Below, in pieces: positions 1-8,748 of a DNA stretch of 64,000 bases; positions within the stretch are counted from its first letter, which is position 1; every line of letters starts with the position of its first letter. Below the pieces are notes generated by a model. That model was given only the letters and a program-made list of their open reading frames with translations, had not been told where the DNA came from and ran no database searches. The DNA is from Streptomyces sp. SCSIO 30461 (GTDB lineage Bacteria > Actinomycetota > Actinomycetes > Streptomycetales > Streptomycetaceae). Both the position numbers and the translations under genes were made by a program. Where the stretch lies: contig NZ_CP146101.1 in the NCBI RefSeq assembly GCF_037023745.1, forward strand, positions 5,324,001-5,388,000, in the 5' to 3' direction.

Positions 1-1051
1 TGCGCCAGGGGATGTCCTCCAGCGGCCAGGGGCCTTCTCCGAAGCGGGCGATGGCCGACCAGTACTGCTGAGTGATCTCCCACCGCAGTCTCAGGGCCTC
101 GGCGAGCCGCTGCTGTTCCTGGTTGAGCAGGCCGAGGGTGAGGGTGCGCTCGGAGAAGAGGTCCTGGATGCCGTCGAGGGCGACCACGGTGAAGTAGAGG
201 TACGGGATGGGCTTGGCGACACCCGAGGGCTGCGGGCCGATCGGCTCGCTGGTGTCCACGACGGGCGCATCCTGCACCAGGCCCCATGCCCAGCCGCACT
301 CGAAGAGCTGGTTCTCGTCGTTGAGGCCGTCGGCGATGTCGACACCGAGCACGAACTGGTCGCGCAGGACGGCGCGCAGGGACTTGAAGCGGCGCTGGAA
401 CTGCTGGATGACGATCCGGTCCGAGACCTGGTCCTGACCGATGAGCCGGCAGAGTGTGCGGCCCTGTGGAGCGTCGGCGTCGAAGACATTGATGGTGAAG
501 GAGCGCAGCAGGCTGACCATCGCGGCGGTGAGCCGTGCCTCGGTGGCCGATCTGAGTTCATCGGCGAGCGCCCGCACTTCGGCACGCCGGGGTTTACTGA
601 GGTAGACCTTGAGGAAGCCGAGGGTGGCGAGGGACAGCGTGATCGACATGGAGAAGGAGTCGACTACTCCCAACTCCCTTTGTTCTTTGGTGAGTTCACG
701 CTCGGCATCACCGGACGCATAGTAGTGGCCACCCGCGAAACTGGGTTGCTTGTCACCCGATGTGTGGGTGCGCATGAATTCCACGAGCGCCGTCAGGAGC
801 TTTCCGGGGATCTCCAGTCGGCCGCCGACGTCCTTGAGCGCGTCCTGTACGTCGCGGTCCGTTGTGTCCGGATCATCCAGGCGGAACGCCGGGATCTCGG
901 TAGCGGGATACATCAGGCAGAGCAGGCGCTCGGCGTCCGCGACACTGCTGCGCCCACCCCATTCACCCCAGTCCCATTCACCGTCCTGGAACGAGTGGCG
1001 CGCAATGGCCCGCCAGATATCGAGCAGTTGCTGGCGTGGCTTGATCTGCAT
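1..1051 (-). CDS. SCO2524-family-like protein, 3' end outside window
   Basis: Partial gene; about 350 N-terminal residues are visible, starting from an ATG at 1051 behind a G-rich GAGGGG stretch. The protein begins MQIKPRQQLLDIWRAIAR, and its opening (DGEWDWGEWGG, SDAERLLCLMYPATEIP-like wording) is what I recall of the Streptomyces SCO2524 family, whose function is unknown. No transmembrane segment, P-loop or catalytic motif is obvious. Its upstream neighbour on the same strand is an SCO2525-type methyltransferase, the order I remember for the SCO2525-SCO2521 cluster, which supports the family call. The rest of the cluster, including an expected variant P-loop protein, would lie outside the left edge. 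The family name is from memory, not a search. Confidence 0.6.
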   Translation of the reverse strand, partial: MQIKPRQQLLDIWRAIARHSFQDGEWDWGEWGGRSSVADAERLLCLMYPATEIPAFRLDDPDTTDRDVQDALKDVGGRLEIPGKLLTALVEFMRTHTSGDKQPSFAGGHYYASGDAERELTKEQRELGVVDSFSMSITLSLATLGFLKVYLSKPRRAEVRALADELRSATEARLTAAMVSLLRSFTINVFDADAPQGRTLCRLIGQDQVSDRIVIQQFQRRFKSLRAVLRDQFVLGVDIADGLNDENQLFECGWAWGLVQDAPVVDTSEPIGPQPSGVAKPIPYLYFTVVALDGIQDLFSERTLTLGLLNQEQQRLAEALRLRWEITQQYWSAIARFGEGPWPLEDIPWR

Positions 1052-1153
1052 CCCCCATACCCCTCGTACTGACGCCCTGCAGCGTGAAGTAAGTCATTCG
1101 CCCGTCAGGATCGATGTCATTCGGCAGCCATATGACGTCATACCGTCGTGCGA

Positions 1154-1945
1154 CTATGCGGAATTACGCTTTCCGCAGGCCACGATCATTCCTTCGTAGC
1201 CGACCCGGAGCGGATCCCCTGGAATTCCGATGGAGGAAACCTGGACATCGCCTTCCGTGAAGGGCGCCAAACTGTCCCGCACATCATTCGCATCGACGCT
1301 GCACGCGGGGAAGAACTCGTCACCCACCGAGTAACCCTGCGAGCCCTCCATGAAGGCGGCGGCGTAGGGGGCACCGGGCGTCAGGCACTCGGCGAAGCGC
1401 TGCACGCCCTCCCGGAACTCCTCGATCGAGGTGGACATCGACTCGGCCACGAAGAACATCGTTCCGATGCCCCAGCGCCGCTCGGGCAGATGGAAGAGGT
1501 TGCCCTGCTTGACGTGGGCGGCAAGCCGCAGCGCCGGGCGCGGGTCATCAACGGCCGCGTAGGGCCTCCGCTCGGACAGTACGTCCCAGAACGCGTCCCA
1601 GTTGGCGTCGTAGCGGGGGATCTGGCGTTCCAGCCACTGGACGTTGGTCTCGGCTCGTTCGAACAGGGTCATCACGCCGCACCACGGGAGCAGGGTGAGG
1701 GCGGGGTACAGATTGGCACCCGAGCCGACGTCAATGCCCGAATCAGGACGCTCCGGGTTTCGCTGGAAGTGCTCACAGAAGTAATCGCGGACGATACGAA
1801 TGATCTGCTCGTCATCGGGACGCAGCTCACGATAGTTATGATCAACATACGCGTCGGAGTCGAACGAGTTCCAGTTGGCCTCGTCGTTGAGCTCCGCTTT
1901 CCCGGACTCGCGGATCTCCGGACGGTCAGTCGGTTTCAGAACCAT
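1154..1945 (-). CDS. SAM-dependent methyltransferase, SCO2525-like
   Basis: A 263-residue protein with a class I methyltransferase fold signature: the SAM loop is degenerate but readable as DVGSGANLYPAL, followed by an acidic strand end (MTLFERAETNVQWL) and a later YAAAFMEGSQGY region. The N-terminal NWNSFDSDAYVDHNY motif is typical, as I recall, of the SCO2525 methyltransferase family of Streptomyces. The ATG at 1945 has an ill-spaced GGAAG; an in-frame GTG at 1969 is a possible alternative. Longer extensions upstream read as low-quality Arg-rich sequence and are rejected. It lies 102 bp upstream of, and co-directional with, the SCO2524-like gene, so the two probably form one operon. The substrate is unknown; a peptide or small-molecule target is equally possible. 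Confidence 0.72.
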   Translation of the reverse strand: MVLKPTDRPEIRESGKAELNDEANWNSFDSDAYVDHNYRELRPDDEQIIRIVRDYFCEHFQRNPERPDSGIDVGSGANLYPALTLLPWCGVMTLFERAETNVQWLERQIPRYDANWDAFWDVLSERRPYAAVDDPRPALRLAAHVKQGNLFHLPERRWGIGTMFFVAESMSTSIEEFREGVQRFAECLTPGAPYAAAFMEGSQGYSVGDEFFPACSVDANDVRDSLAPFTEGDVQVSSIGIPGDPLRVGYEGMIVACGKRNSA

Positions 1946-2190
1946 CTTCCAATGGTAATGGAAAAACACCGTCAGGTCCCGCACTGCACAAGACTTCCGA
2001 AGCACGGGGGGCGCGTCGGTGCGTGTGGCCTTCGACGGCCCGTTCCCACCTTGAAGGTCCTGCTGGGGCGGGCAATGCTTGATCCGACCAGCTCCGCCCG
2101 CGGTCCGGCGGGCACGGCACCGGGTCACCCGGCCCGCATCACTCGTAAGGGTGATGTGTAGCGCCTTTGGCCCCTTCGTGAGGGAGTGGC

Positions 2191-2703
2191 ATGACTCCTC
2201 CGCCTGGAGATCGTTCTCTGTCACGCGCCGCCGCGGTGTCCTTCGCCGCCCGGAGCCGGCCACCGCAGGTGAGACCGGTCACCGAAGCGGACCTCGATCC
2301 GCTGGCGCTTCTCGACCAGGACGTCTTCGCCGAACACGCCTATCCCTTCTTCGTGTTGCGTCAGTTCTACGACGTCTACGGGGACCAGCTGCTGGTGGTC
2401 GACGACGGTGGGGAACTGCTCGGATACGTGCTGATGGGCACGAGGCTCGACAGGTCACGCAGTTGGATCCTGGGGCTGGCCATCGACCGCCGCTCGCGGG
2501 GCCGGGGGTTCGGCCGCTGGCTGATGGCAGAGGCGCTGAAACGATTACGCGCGCACGAGGTGGGCGAGGTCTGGCTGACCGTGGAGCCGGCCAACGCCGC
2601 CGCCATCGAGCTCTACGAGTCACTGGGCTTCGACAAGGTCGAACACCACCGGGACTACTTCGGCCCCGGAGACGACCGCCTGGTGATGGTGCTGCGGCTC
2701 TGA
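2191..2703 (+). CDS. GNAT family N-acetyltransferase (RimI-like) with a TTA codon
   Basis: A 170-residue protein transferring acetyl from acetyl-CoA to an unknown amine or N-terminus. The acetyl-CoA loop is RSRGRGFGRWLM (about residues 101-112), matching R/Q-x-x-G-x-G/A, and the C-terminal half has the GNAT strand/loop pattern NAAAIELYESLGF. The ATG at 2191 follows GAGGGAG at good spacing. The first 25 residues look unstructured. Leu119 is encoded by TTA (2545-2547), rare in Streptomyces and read only by the bldA tRNA, so translation is expected to be tied to differentiation. It stands alone, divergent from the methyltransferase and convergent with the Y-family gene. Confidence 0.88.
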   Translation: MTPPPGDRSLSRAAAVSFAARSRPPQVRPVTEADLDPLALLDQDVFAEHAYPFFVLRQFYDVYGDQLLVVDDGGELLGYVLMGTRLDRSRSWILGLAIDRRSRGRGFGRWLMAEALKRLRAHEVGEVWLTVEPANAAAIELYESLGFDKVEHHRDYFGPGDDRLVMVLRL

Positions 2704-2722
2704 CCACCGACGGACGCGTCGC

Positions 2723-3709
2723 TCACGCGGCGAGCGAGCCCGGGACGACCGCCCGGGGGCCGAACCTGGCCCGGACGCGGTCTGCTGCCGCCTCGATACG
2801 GCGGGCCTTCTCGTCCGCGGGGTCGAAGGTGAGCTGGTGCGCCGCCCGCTCGGCGGGGAGCAGCCCATCGGCGCGCAGGGCGATGCCGCGCACACGGGCG
2901 CGCTGCAGGCCGAGGGTGTCGAGCAGTCCGTACGCGGTGCCGGTGAGGGTCGCCGAGTGGGCGGTCGGCTCGGACAGCGCACGGGACCTGGTGGTCGTGG
3001 TGCGGTCGGCATAGCGCACGGTGAGACTCAGGGACCGGCAGACCTGACCTTCCCCGCGCATCCGGGCGCCGAGTTCCTCGCCCAGCGAGATCAGGGCGCG
3101 GCGGTGCCTGGACGGGTCCAGTTCATCGCGCGGGAAGGCGCGTTCGGCGCCGACGGAGCGGGCCACGGCATTGGGGACGACCGGGGTGCGGTCGATGCCA
3201 TGGGCCTTCTCGTGCACCTCCCGCCCGGTACGTGCGCCGAGGATGCGCTGAAGTACGGCCAGGGGCGCGGCGGCGACCCGGTCGACGGTGTCGAGTCCGT
3301 ATCCGCACAGGGCGCGGGCGGTCACCGGGCCGACCCCGTGCAGTGCGGCGACCGGGCGTCCGGCGAGGAACTCCGCCGTGCCGCCCACGGCCAGGGTCCT
3401 GCCGGGTCCGGCCTCGCGTGCCGCCATCCGGGCCAGCAAGGGGTTGGGGCCGGCACCGATGACGCAGTCCGCCCCGTACAGGGCAAGTGCCCGTACCCGT
3501 ATCACCGCGGCCAGTCCGGTCGCGTCCCTGCCGAAGTAGCGCAGCGCGCCCCGCACATCGGCGAGTGCCCCGTCCGGCGGCAAGGCCTCGACGGTGGGGG
3601 TGAACGCGCCGAGGAGCGCGAGCAGCCCGGCATAGGAGGCCTCGTCCGGAGACCGGTCGCAGCCTGCCATGCGGAACCGCAGGCACAGGACCGATGGTTG
3701 GGCCGTCAT
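2723..3709 (-). CDS. Y-family DNA polymerase-like protein, ImuB-like (probably non-catalytic)
   Basis: A 328-residue Y-family polymerase homologue encoded directly after dnaE2; its ATG overlaps the dnaE2 stop as ATGA (3706-3709), so translation is coupled. The family hallmark N-terminal Asp motif is replaced by VLCLRFRMAG, and the SxDE motif reads PPDGALAD, losing the Glu. Thumb features remain: AALHGVGPVTARALCGYGLD (helix-hairpin-helix) and a little-finger domain with SLSLTVRYAD. A QLTFD segment near residue 290 may be a clamp-binding motif. Loss of metal ligands resembles ImuB, the non-catalytic partner that tethers DnaE2 in other actinobacteria (established for mycobacteria); the role here is inferred. 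No ImuA-prime gene lies beside it. It is often annotated simply as a DinB/DNA polymerase IV homologue. Confidence 0.8.
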   Translation of the reverse strand: MTAQPSVLCLRFRMAGCDRSPDEASYAGLLALLGAFTPTVEALPPDGALADVRGALRYFGRDATGLAAVIRVRALALYGADCVIGAGPNPLLARMAAREAGPGRTLAVGGTAEFLAGRPVAALHGVGPVTARALCGYGLDTVDRVAAAPLAVLQRILGARTGREVHEKAHGIDRTPVVPNAVARSVGAERAFPRDELDPSRHRRALISLGEELGARMRGEGQVCRSLSLTVRYADRTTTTRSRALSEPTAHSATLTGTAYGLLDTLGLQRARVRGIALRADGLLPAERAAHQLTFDPADEKARRIEAAADRVRARFGPRAVVPGSLAA

Positions 3710-6700
3710 CCCGCACTCCCCGGGCTCTGGTGCCACAACTTCCGTGTGGCTGCGGTGTTTTCGCCCGCAGGACGGAGGTCGGCCCAGGCGTTCATCTCGT
3801 ATCCGGTGGACATACGGATACTGCGACCGGCGGACGGGGCGGCCGGAGCGCCGGTGGACGGACCGCTCTCGGCCAGCCGTCGCGCCACCGCGTCGAGTCC
3901 TCCTTCACGGCGCACCTCGATCAGGTCCGCGAGGTTCCAGGCCGCGGAGCCGACCACACTCAGGCTGCGCGGGCCGCGGCGCTGGACCACTCCGCGCACC
4001 AGCAGCAGCCAGGAATGGAACACGGTGTGAGCACAGGCTTCGTGGCTGTCGTCGAAGAAGGCGAGGTCGACCAGCCCCGTGCCGTCGTCCAGGGTGGTGA
4101 AGACGACCCGGCGGCCGGAGCGGATCGGCGGAGTCTGGGTGGCCGCCTTGGCCCCCGCGACCAGCACGGCGGCACCGTGCTCGGCGTCGCGCAGGCGCTT
4201 CGCCGAGGTCACGCCGAGCTCGGCGAGGAAGGCACGGTGGTCCGCCATCAGATGCCGGGACGCATCCATGCCGAGCACGTTCAGCTCGGCGCTGAGCCGC
4301 TCGGCCTCGTTGAGATCGGGCAGCCCGACGGACGCGGTACCCCGACCGCCACCCAGCGGAAGCTGACCGCCGCGACCGTGGGAGGCCGACCCCCGCCGGG
4401 TGCGGTGGAGTTCGGCGAGATGCAGCAGCAGGTCGCGGCGATTGGCGCCGAACGCGTCGAGCGCGCCCACCTGCGCGAGCCGTTCCGCCACGGGACGCCC
4501 GGGGTGTGCACGCTCCCAGAAGTCCCGCAGGGAGGCGTACGGCTGGCCCGCCTCGATCCGGGCGGCCTCCGCCCCGCTGATTCCATGCACATCGGCGAAC
4601 GCCAGCCGCAGACCCCACACCCCGCCCTCGGCACCACCACCCACATCGGACACCAGTTCGATGCGATGAGCGACCGCAGACCGGTTCACATCCAACGGCA
4701 GCACCGGCACCCCGCGTCGCCGCGCGTCCGCCAGCAGCAGCCGCTTCGGATACATCCCGGGGTCATGGGTGAGCAAACCCGCGTAGAAGGCCGCCGGGTG
4801 GTGGGCCTTGAGCCACGCCGACTGATACGTGGGCACGGCGAAGGCCACCGCGTGCGCCTTGCAGAACCCGTAGGAACCGAACGCCTCGATGATCTCCCAG
4901 GCCCGTTCGATCACTTCGGCCGAGTACCCCCTGCGCTCCGCCCGCTGCCCGAACCACACCCTGATCCGCCCCTGCGACTCGGGGTCGGAGAGCCCCCTGC
5001 GCACCCGGTCGGCCTCGTCCGGCCCGCATCCCGTCAGGATGTCCACCATCTCGATGATCTGCTCGTGGAACACGACGACCCCGTAGGTCTCCCCGAGCGT
5101 TGCCGCCAGGTCCGGGTGCGGATGGCGGACCGGCGCGCGCCCGTGCCTGGCCTCGATGAACGGCCGCACCATGTCGGCGGCGACCGGCCCCGGCCGAAAC
5201 AGCGAGATATCGACCACGAGGTCATGGAAGTTCTCGGGCTGCAGCCTGCCGATGAGGTCGCGCTGGCCCGGGGACTCGATCTGGAAGCAGCCCAGCGTCT
5301 CGGCGGAACGGATGAGCCGGTAGGTCGCCGGATCGTCCGGGACCACCTGTCCGGGGTCGTCCAGGTCGATCCGGTGCCCGGTCGCCCGCTCGACCTCGGC
5401 GACGGCATGAGCCATCGCCGACTGCATCCGCACCCCCAGCACATCGAGCTTGAGCAGCCCGAGGTCCTCGACGTCGTCCTTGTCGAACTGCGACATGGGA
5501 AAGGGGGTGCCTCCGGGCTCGTCCGGAAAGCCCGGCGGCCCTTGCGGGACCTGCGAGCCGTGCGGGACCAGGCCGCTGGTCGGCACCACGGGCGTACGAC
5601 CGAGCAGCGAGGCGTCCGAGATCAGCACCCCGCACGGATGCATGGCCACTCCGCGCGGCAGCGCGTCCAGCGCTTCGACCAGTTCCCAGAGCCTGCCATG
5701 CCTGCCACCGTCCGGCCGGTATTCCCGGGCCGCCTCGCGCAGTTCGGGCAGCTCCGCCAGCGCGGCGCGGGCGTCACGGGCCCGGATGTGCGGGAACGCC
5801 TTGGCGAGCCGGTCTATCTCGACCGGCTCCATGCTCAGGGCGGCGCCCACATCACGGATCGCGTGCCGCACCCGGTAGGTCTCGGGCATGGCGACGGCGG
5901 CGACCCGCTCCGCGCCGAAGCGGTCGATGATCGCGCGGTAGACCTCCAGACGGCGCGCGGACTCGACGTCGATGTCGATGTCGGGCAGCACGAACCGGCG
6001 CCTGGACAGGAAGCGCTCCATCAGCAGGTGCTGCTCGACCGGATCGGCGTGGGCGATGCCGAGCAGATGGTTCACCAGGGAACCGGCCCCGGAGCCGCGC
6101 GCAGCCACCCTGATACCCATCTTCCTCACGTCATCGACCACTTGAGCAACCGTCAGGAAATAGGTGGCATTGCCGTGGGCAGCGATGACGTCCAGTTCGG
6201 AGTGCATGCGCTCCCAGTACGTACGGGCGCCGGGCATCCGGTCGTATCCGCGCATCACCATCCCCGCCGCAGCCCTGGAAGCGAGCACCCGCTGCGCCGT
6301 GCGCCGGTCGGCGCCGACGAGATGCGGCTCCGGGTAGTACGCGTACCCCATGCCCAGATCGTCCTCGGGGTCCACCAGGCACTCGCCTGCGGTCTCCTCC
6401 GTGGCGGTGAGCAGCCGGTGTGCCGCGTCGCGCCGCCATCCGGCGGCCTCGGCTATCCGCTCTGCCGCGCGGTGCATCCCGTCCGAACCCTTGAGCCAGC
6501 GCTCCCCGCTGTCCAGGCCCCTGGTCGGATCGACCGGGACGAGCCTGCGGGCCGCGTCCAGGACGTCCGCGATCGGCCCCTGCCCCGGGTCGGCGTACCG
6601 CACGGCGTTGCTCAGCACGGCACGGACCCCCTGCTCGGCCGCGAAGCCGACGGTACGGGCGGCGAGCCGCAGCGAGCCCGGGCCGGTACCCGCGATCCCG

Positions 6701-7278
6701 TGATGCACGGCTTCGAGCCGCAGGGCGTCCCCGTAGCGTTCCCGCCAGGGGGCGAGCAGCCGGGCGGCCCGGTCGGGGCGACCGGCTGCCAGCGCCGCGC
6801 CGACCTCGGAACCGGGACCGAGCAGGACGGTGACCCCGTCGGCGGACTCCCCCAGAGCGTCCCGTTCGAGGGCGGGCGGACCATCGGCGGCGGTGGCGTG
6901 GGCGGCGGTGACCAGTCGGCAGAGCTCCGCCCAGCCGTCGGCACCTGCGCGGGCGAGGAAGACGACCCGGGGGGTCGACTCATCGATGAAGGCACCACCG
7001 CGCACCGGGGTACGCCGGCGCGTGGGCCGGCCGCCCACCTCTCCGCGTTTCGCGCTCCCCTCGTCGCGTACGGCGAGCTCGGTGCCGAACAGCGGACGCA
7101 CTCCCGCCTTGGCGCAGGCCTTGGCGAACCGGACGGCTCCCGCGAGGGTGTCGCGGTCGGTCAGGGCCAGCGCATCCATACCCCGCTCGGCCGCGCGCGC
7201 GGCCAGCTGCTCCGGGTGCGAGGCCCCGTACCGCATGGAGAACCCGGACGCTGTGTGCAGATGCGTGAAACCGGGCAT
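3706..7278 (-). CDS. dnaE2: error-prone DNA polymerase DnaE2
   Basis: An 1,190-residue C-family polymerase for damage-induced synthesis. An N-terminal PHP domain starts FTHLHTASGFS; the catalytic palm contains PDIDIDVES (around residue 430) with the metal-binding aspartates, followed by fingers (FCKAHAVAFAVPTYQSAWLK) and a C-terminal OB-fold (RVVFTTLDDGTGLVDLAFF). Length fits DnaE2 (about 1,050-1,200). The ATG at 7278 is chosen because AGGAGGT precedes it by four bases; an in-frame TTG 18 bases upstream would place that site inside the gene. It overlaps the ImuB-like gene by four bases. A LexA-like palindrome 60 bp upstream suggests SOS control. Confidence 0.96.
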   Translation of the reverse strand: MPGFTHLHTASGFSMRYGASHPEQLAARAAERGMDALALTDRDTLAGAVRFAKACAKAGVRPLFGTELAVRDEGSAKRGEVGGRPTRRRTPVRGGAFIDESTPRVVFLARAGADGWAELCRLVTAAHATAADGPPALERDALGESADGVTVLLGPGSEVGAALAAGRPDRAARLLAPWRERYGDALRLEAVHHGIAGTGPGSLRLAARTVGFAAEQGVRAVLSNAVRYADPGQGPIADVLDAARRLVPVDPTRGLDSGERWLKGSDGMHRAAERIAEAAGWRRDAAHRLLTATEETAGECLVDPEDDLGMGYAYYPEPHLVGADRRTAQRVLASRAAAGMVMRGYDRMPGARTYWERMHSELDVIAAHGNATYFLTVAQVVDDVRKMGIRVAARGSGAGSLVNHLLGIAHADPVEQHLLMERFLSRRRFVLPDIDIDVESARRLEVYRAIIDRFGAERVAAVAMPETYRVRHAIRDVGAALSMEPVEIDRLAKAFPHIRARDARAALAELPELREAAREYRPDGGRHGRLWELVEALDALPRGVAMHPCGVLISDASLLGRTPVVPTSGLVPHGSQVPQGPPGFPDEPGGTPFPMSQFDKDDVEDLGLLKLDVLGVRMQSAMAHAVAEVERATGHRIDLDDPGQVVPDDPATYRLIRSAETLGCFQIESPGQRDLIGRLQPENFHDLVVDISLFRPGPVAADMVRPFIEARHGRAPVRHPHPDLAATLGETYGVVVFHEQIIEMVDILTGCGPDEADRVRRGLSDPESQGRIRVWFGQRAERRGYSAEVIERAWEIIEAFGSYGFCKAHAVAFAVPTYQSAWLKAHHPAAFYAGLLTHDPGMYPKRLLLADARRRGVPVLPLDVNRSAVAHRIELVSDVGGGAEGGVWGLRLAFADVHGISGAEAARIEAGQPYASLRDFWERAHPGRPVAERLAQVGALDAFGANRRDLLLHLAELHRTRRGSASHGRGGQLPLGGGRGTASVGLPDLNEAERLSAELNVLGMDASRHLMADHRAFLAELGVTSAKRLRDAEHGAAVLVAGAKAATQTPPIRSGRRVVFTTLDDGTGLVDLAFFDDSHEACAHTVFHSWLLLVRGVVQRRGPRSLSVVGSAAWNLADLIEVRREGGLDAVARRLAESGPSTGAPAAPSAGRSIRMSTGYEMNAWADLRPAGENTAATRKLWHQSPGSAG

Positions 7279-7337
7279 CCGCACCTCCTGGCTCAATCCG
7301 CTCTCACCTCCCCCTCACCCCCACCATAGACCAAGTT

Positions 7338-7353
7338 TCGAACGTCCGTGCGA
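7338..7353. promoter_or_regulatory. LexA/SOS box upstream of dnaE2
   Basis: The 16-mer TCGAACGTCCGTGCGA matches the actinobacterial/Gram-positive SOS operator (TCGAAC-N4-GTTCGA) except for one base in the right half. It lies 60 bp upstream of the dnaE2 start, which is where a repressor would cover the promoter. dnaE2 genes are LexA-controlled in mycobacteria; control here is inferred. Confidence 0.72.
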
Positions 7354-7500
7354 ATCGATGGGGCGGGTGCGCCGACACGGACACACCGGGAGCGCCAAGA
7401 GGACCAGAAGATGCCATAGGGGGGAATGTCGACCCCGGAGCGTTGGGCCACTGCGCCGGCGTGGTACGAGTCGGGGCGTACCGGGAGGTGGTGACGGCAG

Positions 7501-8673
7501 ATGCCGAGGCGATCCGCCGCACGGCACGGCAGCGGCCGGCACTTGCCGTCACACACAGCGCGCCGCCCCGTACGCCAGGCGCGCCCCGTCCCGGGCGGTG
7601 AACCCCCGGTCGCCCCCGCCCTGCGCACCGCCGCGGCATACTGCTGGCGGCTGCTGGCCATCGGCATCGTGGTCTATGCGGTCTTCTCGGTGCTCGGGCG
7701 CTTCCACGAACTCACCGTGGCCGTCTTCCTCGGACTGGTCGGCACGGCGGCGCTGCGGCCGGCGACCGACCTGCTGGCGCGGGTACTGCCCCGTCCGCTC
7801 GCCGTCGCGCTCACTCTGATCGGCAGCGTGATCGTCGTATTCGGCATCCTGGCGCTGGTCGGCGAGACGATCGCCGGGGAGTGGGGCTCCCTGCAGCACG
7901 AGCTCGGTGCCGGGATCGGGAGGATCCAGCACTGGCTGGAGCAGTCACCACTCGCACTGGACCCGGACGCGCTCACGGATGTCCAGGCGCGCATCAAAGG
8001 TTTTCTGTCCGAGCATCGCTCGGCACTCGCCGGCAGAGCCCTCAGCGGAGCCGGACAGCTGGTGGAGGTACTGACGACGCTGGCACTCGGGCTGTTCTGC
8101 GCGGTCTTCTTCCTGCACTCGGGCGACCGGCAGTGGGCCTGGTTCTGCGTCCAGCTGCCGCTGTCCGTCCGGGACAGGGTGGCGCTGGCAGGCCGCGCCG
8201 CATGGCGGACCTTCACCGGATACACCCACGGCATCGTGCTGGTGGCGGCGACCAACGCGGTACTCGTCGGGGTGGCGCTCCATCTCATCGGGGTGCCCCT
8301 CGCCGTGCCCTTGGCGCTGCTCGTGTTCTTCGCCGCCTTCATTCCGCTGATCGGCTCCCCCATCGCACTCACCGTGGCGGCATTGGTGGCCCTGGCGGCG
8401 AACGGCCCGATCACCGCGGCCGTCGTCGTCGGGCTGATCGTGGTCATCGGGCAGATCGAGGGGCATGTGCTGCACCCGATCGTGATGAGCTGGGCCGTCC
8501 GGCTGCACCCGCTGGTGGTGGCGCTCACCGTCGTCGGCGGGGCCATCGCCGCGGGGGTGATCGGCGCGATCGTGGCCGTCCCCCTGGTGTCGGTGCTCTG
8601 GGCGGTACGGCAGGCCCTGCACAGGACGAGCACACCGGAGCGTACGGACGCCCCGAGCCCGGGCCGCCCCTGA
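7501..8673 (+). CDS. AI-2E/PerM family membrane transporter
   Basis: A 390-residue polytopic membrane protein. About eight hydrophobic segments are visible: two early (near residues 50-85), one near 100-120, then a cytoplasmic or periplasmic helical region (residues 125-180), and a dense C-terminal set from about 185 to 375. The late VIGQIEGHVLHPIVMS segment with the downstream GGAIAAGVIGAIVAVPL is the characteristic PerM/YdiK/TqsA signature. The family includes autoinducer-2 exporters and Na+/H+ antiporters, so no substrate can be given. The N-terminal 40 residues are Arg- and Pro-rich; a start further inside is possible. Divergent from dnaE2. The last residues and stop lie inside a hairpin. 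Confidence 0.85.
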   Translation: MPRRSAARHGSGRHLPSHTARRPVRQARPVPGGEPPVAPALRTAAAYCWRLLAIGIVVYAVFSVLGRFHELTVAVFLGLVGTAALRPATDLLARVLPRPLAVALTLIGSVIVVFGILALVGETIAGEWGSLQHELGAGIGRIQHWLEQSPLALDPDALTDVQARIKGFLSEHRSALAGRALSGAGQLVEVLTTLALGLFCAVFFLHSGDRQWAWFCVQLPLSVRDRVALAGRAAWRTFTGYTHGIVLVAATNAVLVGVALHLIGVPLAVPLALLVFFAAFIPLIGSPIALTVAALVALAANGPITAAVVVGLIVVIGQIEGHVLHPIVMSWAVRLHPLVVALTVVGGAIAAGVIGAIVAVPLVSVLWAVRQALHRTSTPERTDAPSPGRP

Positions 8674-8688
8674 GGGCGACCCGGGCTC
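8655..8688. terminator. hairpin over the stop of the AI-2E gene
   Basis: Nine-base arms GAGCCCGGG (8655-8663) and CCCGGGCTC (8680-8688) pair perfectly, with further inner GC pairing; the TGA stop lies in the loop. Likely an intrinsic terminator or 3'-end stabiliser without a U tract. Confidence 0.5.
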
Positions 8689-8709
8689 CACTCTCTTTCG
8701 AGGCCCCGT

Positions 8710-8735
8710 GCTGTGACCGTGTCCCCGGTCACAGC
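8710..8735. terminator. terminator between convergent AI-2E and protease genes
   Basis: Perfect 10-base arms GCTGTGACCG (8710-8719) and CGGTCACAGC (8726-8735) with a six-base loop, located between two convergent 3' ends. It could serve both strands. Confidence 0.6.
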
Positions 8736-8748
8736 GGCGGCGAAGGGG

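Noticed and set aside
2723..3709. Active DNA polymerase IV
   Set aside because: The Asp motif and the Glu of SxDE are missing, so an active polymerase call is not supported.
3694..7329. A 1,211-codon open frame on the + strand opposite dnaE2
   Set aside because: It mirrors dnaE2 codons; high-GC third-position bias opens the opposite strand. Composition is Gly/Arg/Pro/His-rich with no domain.
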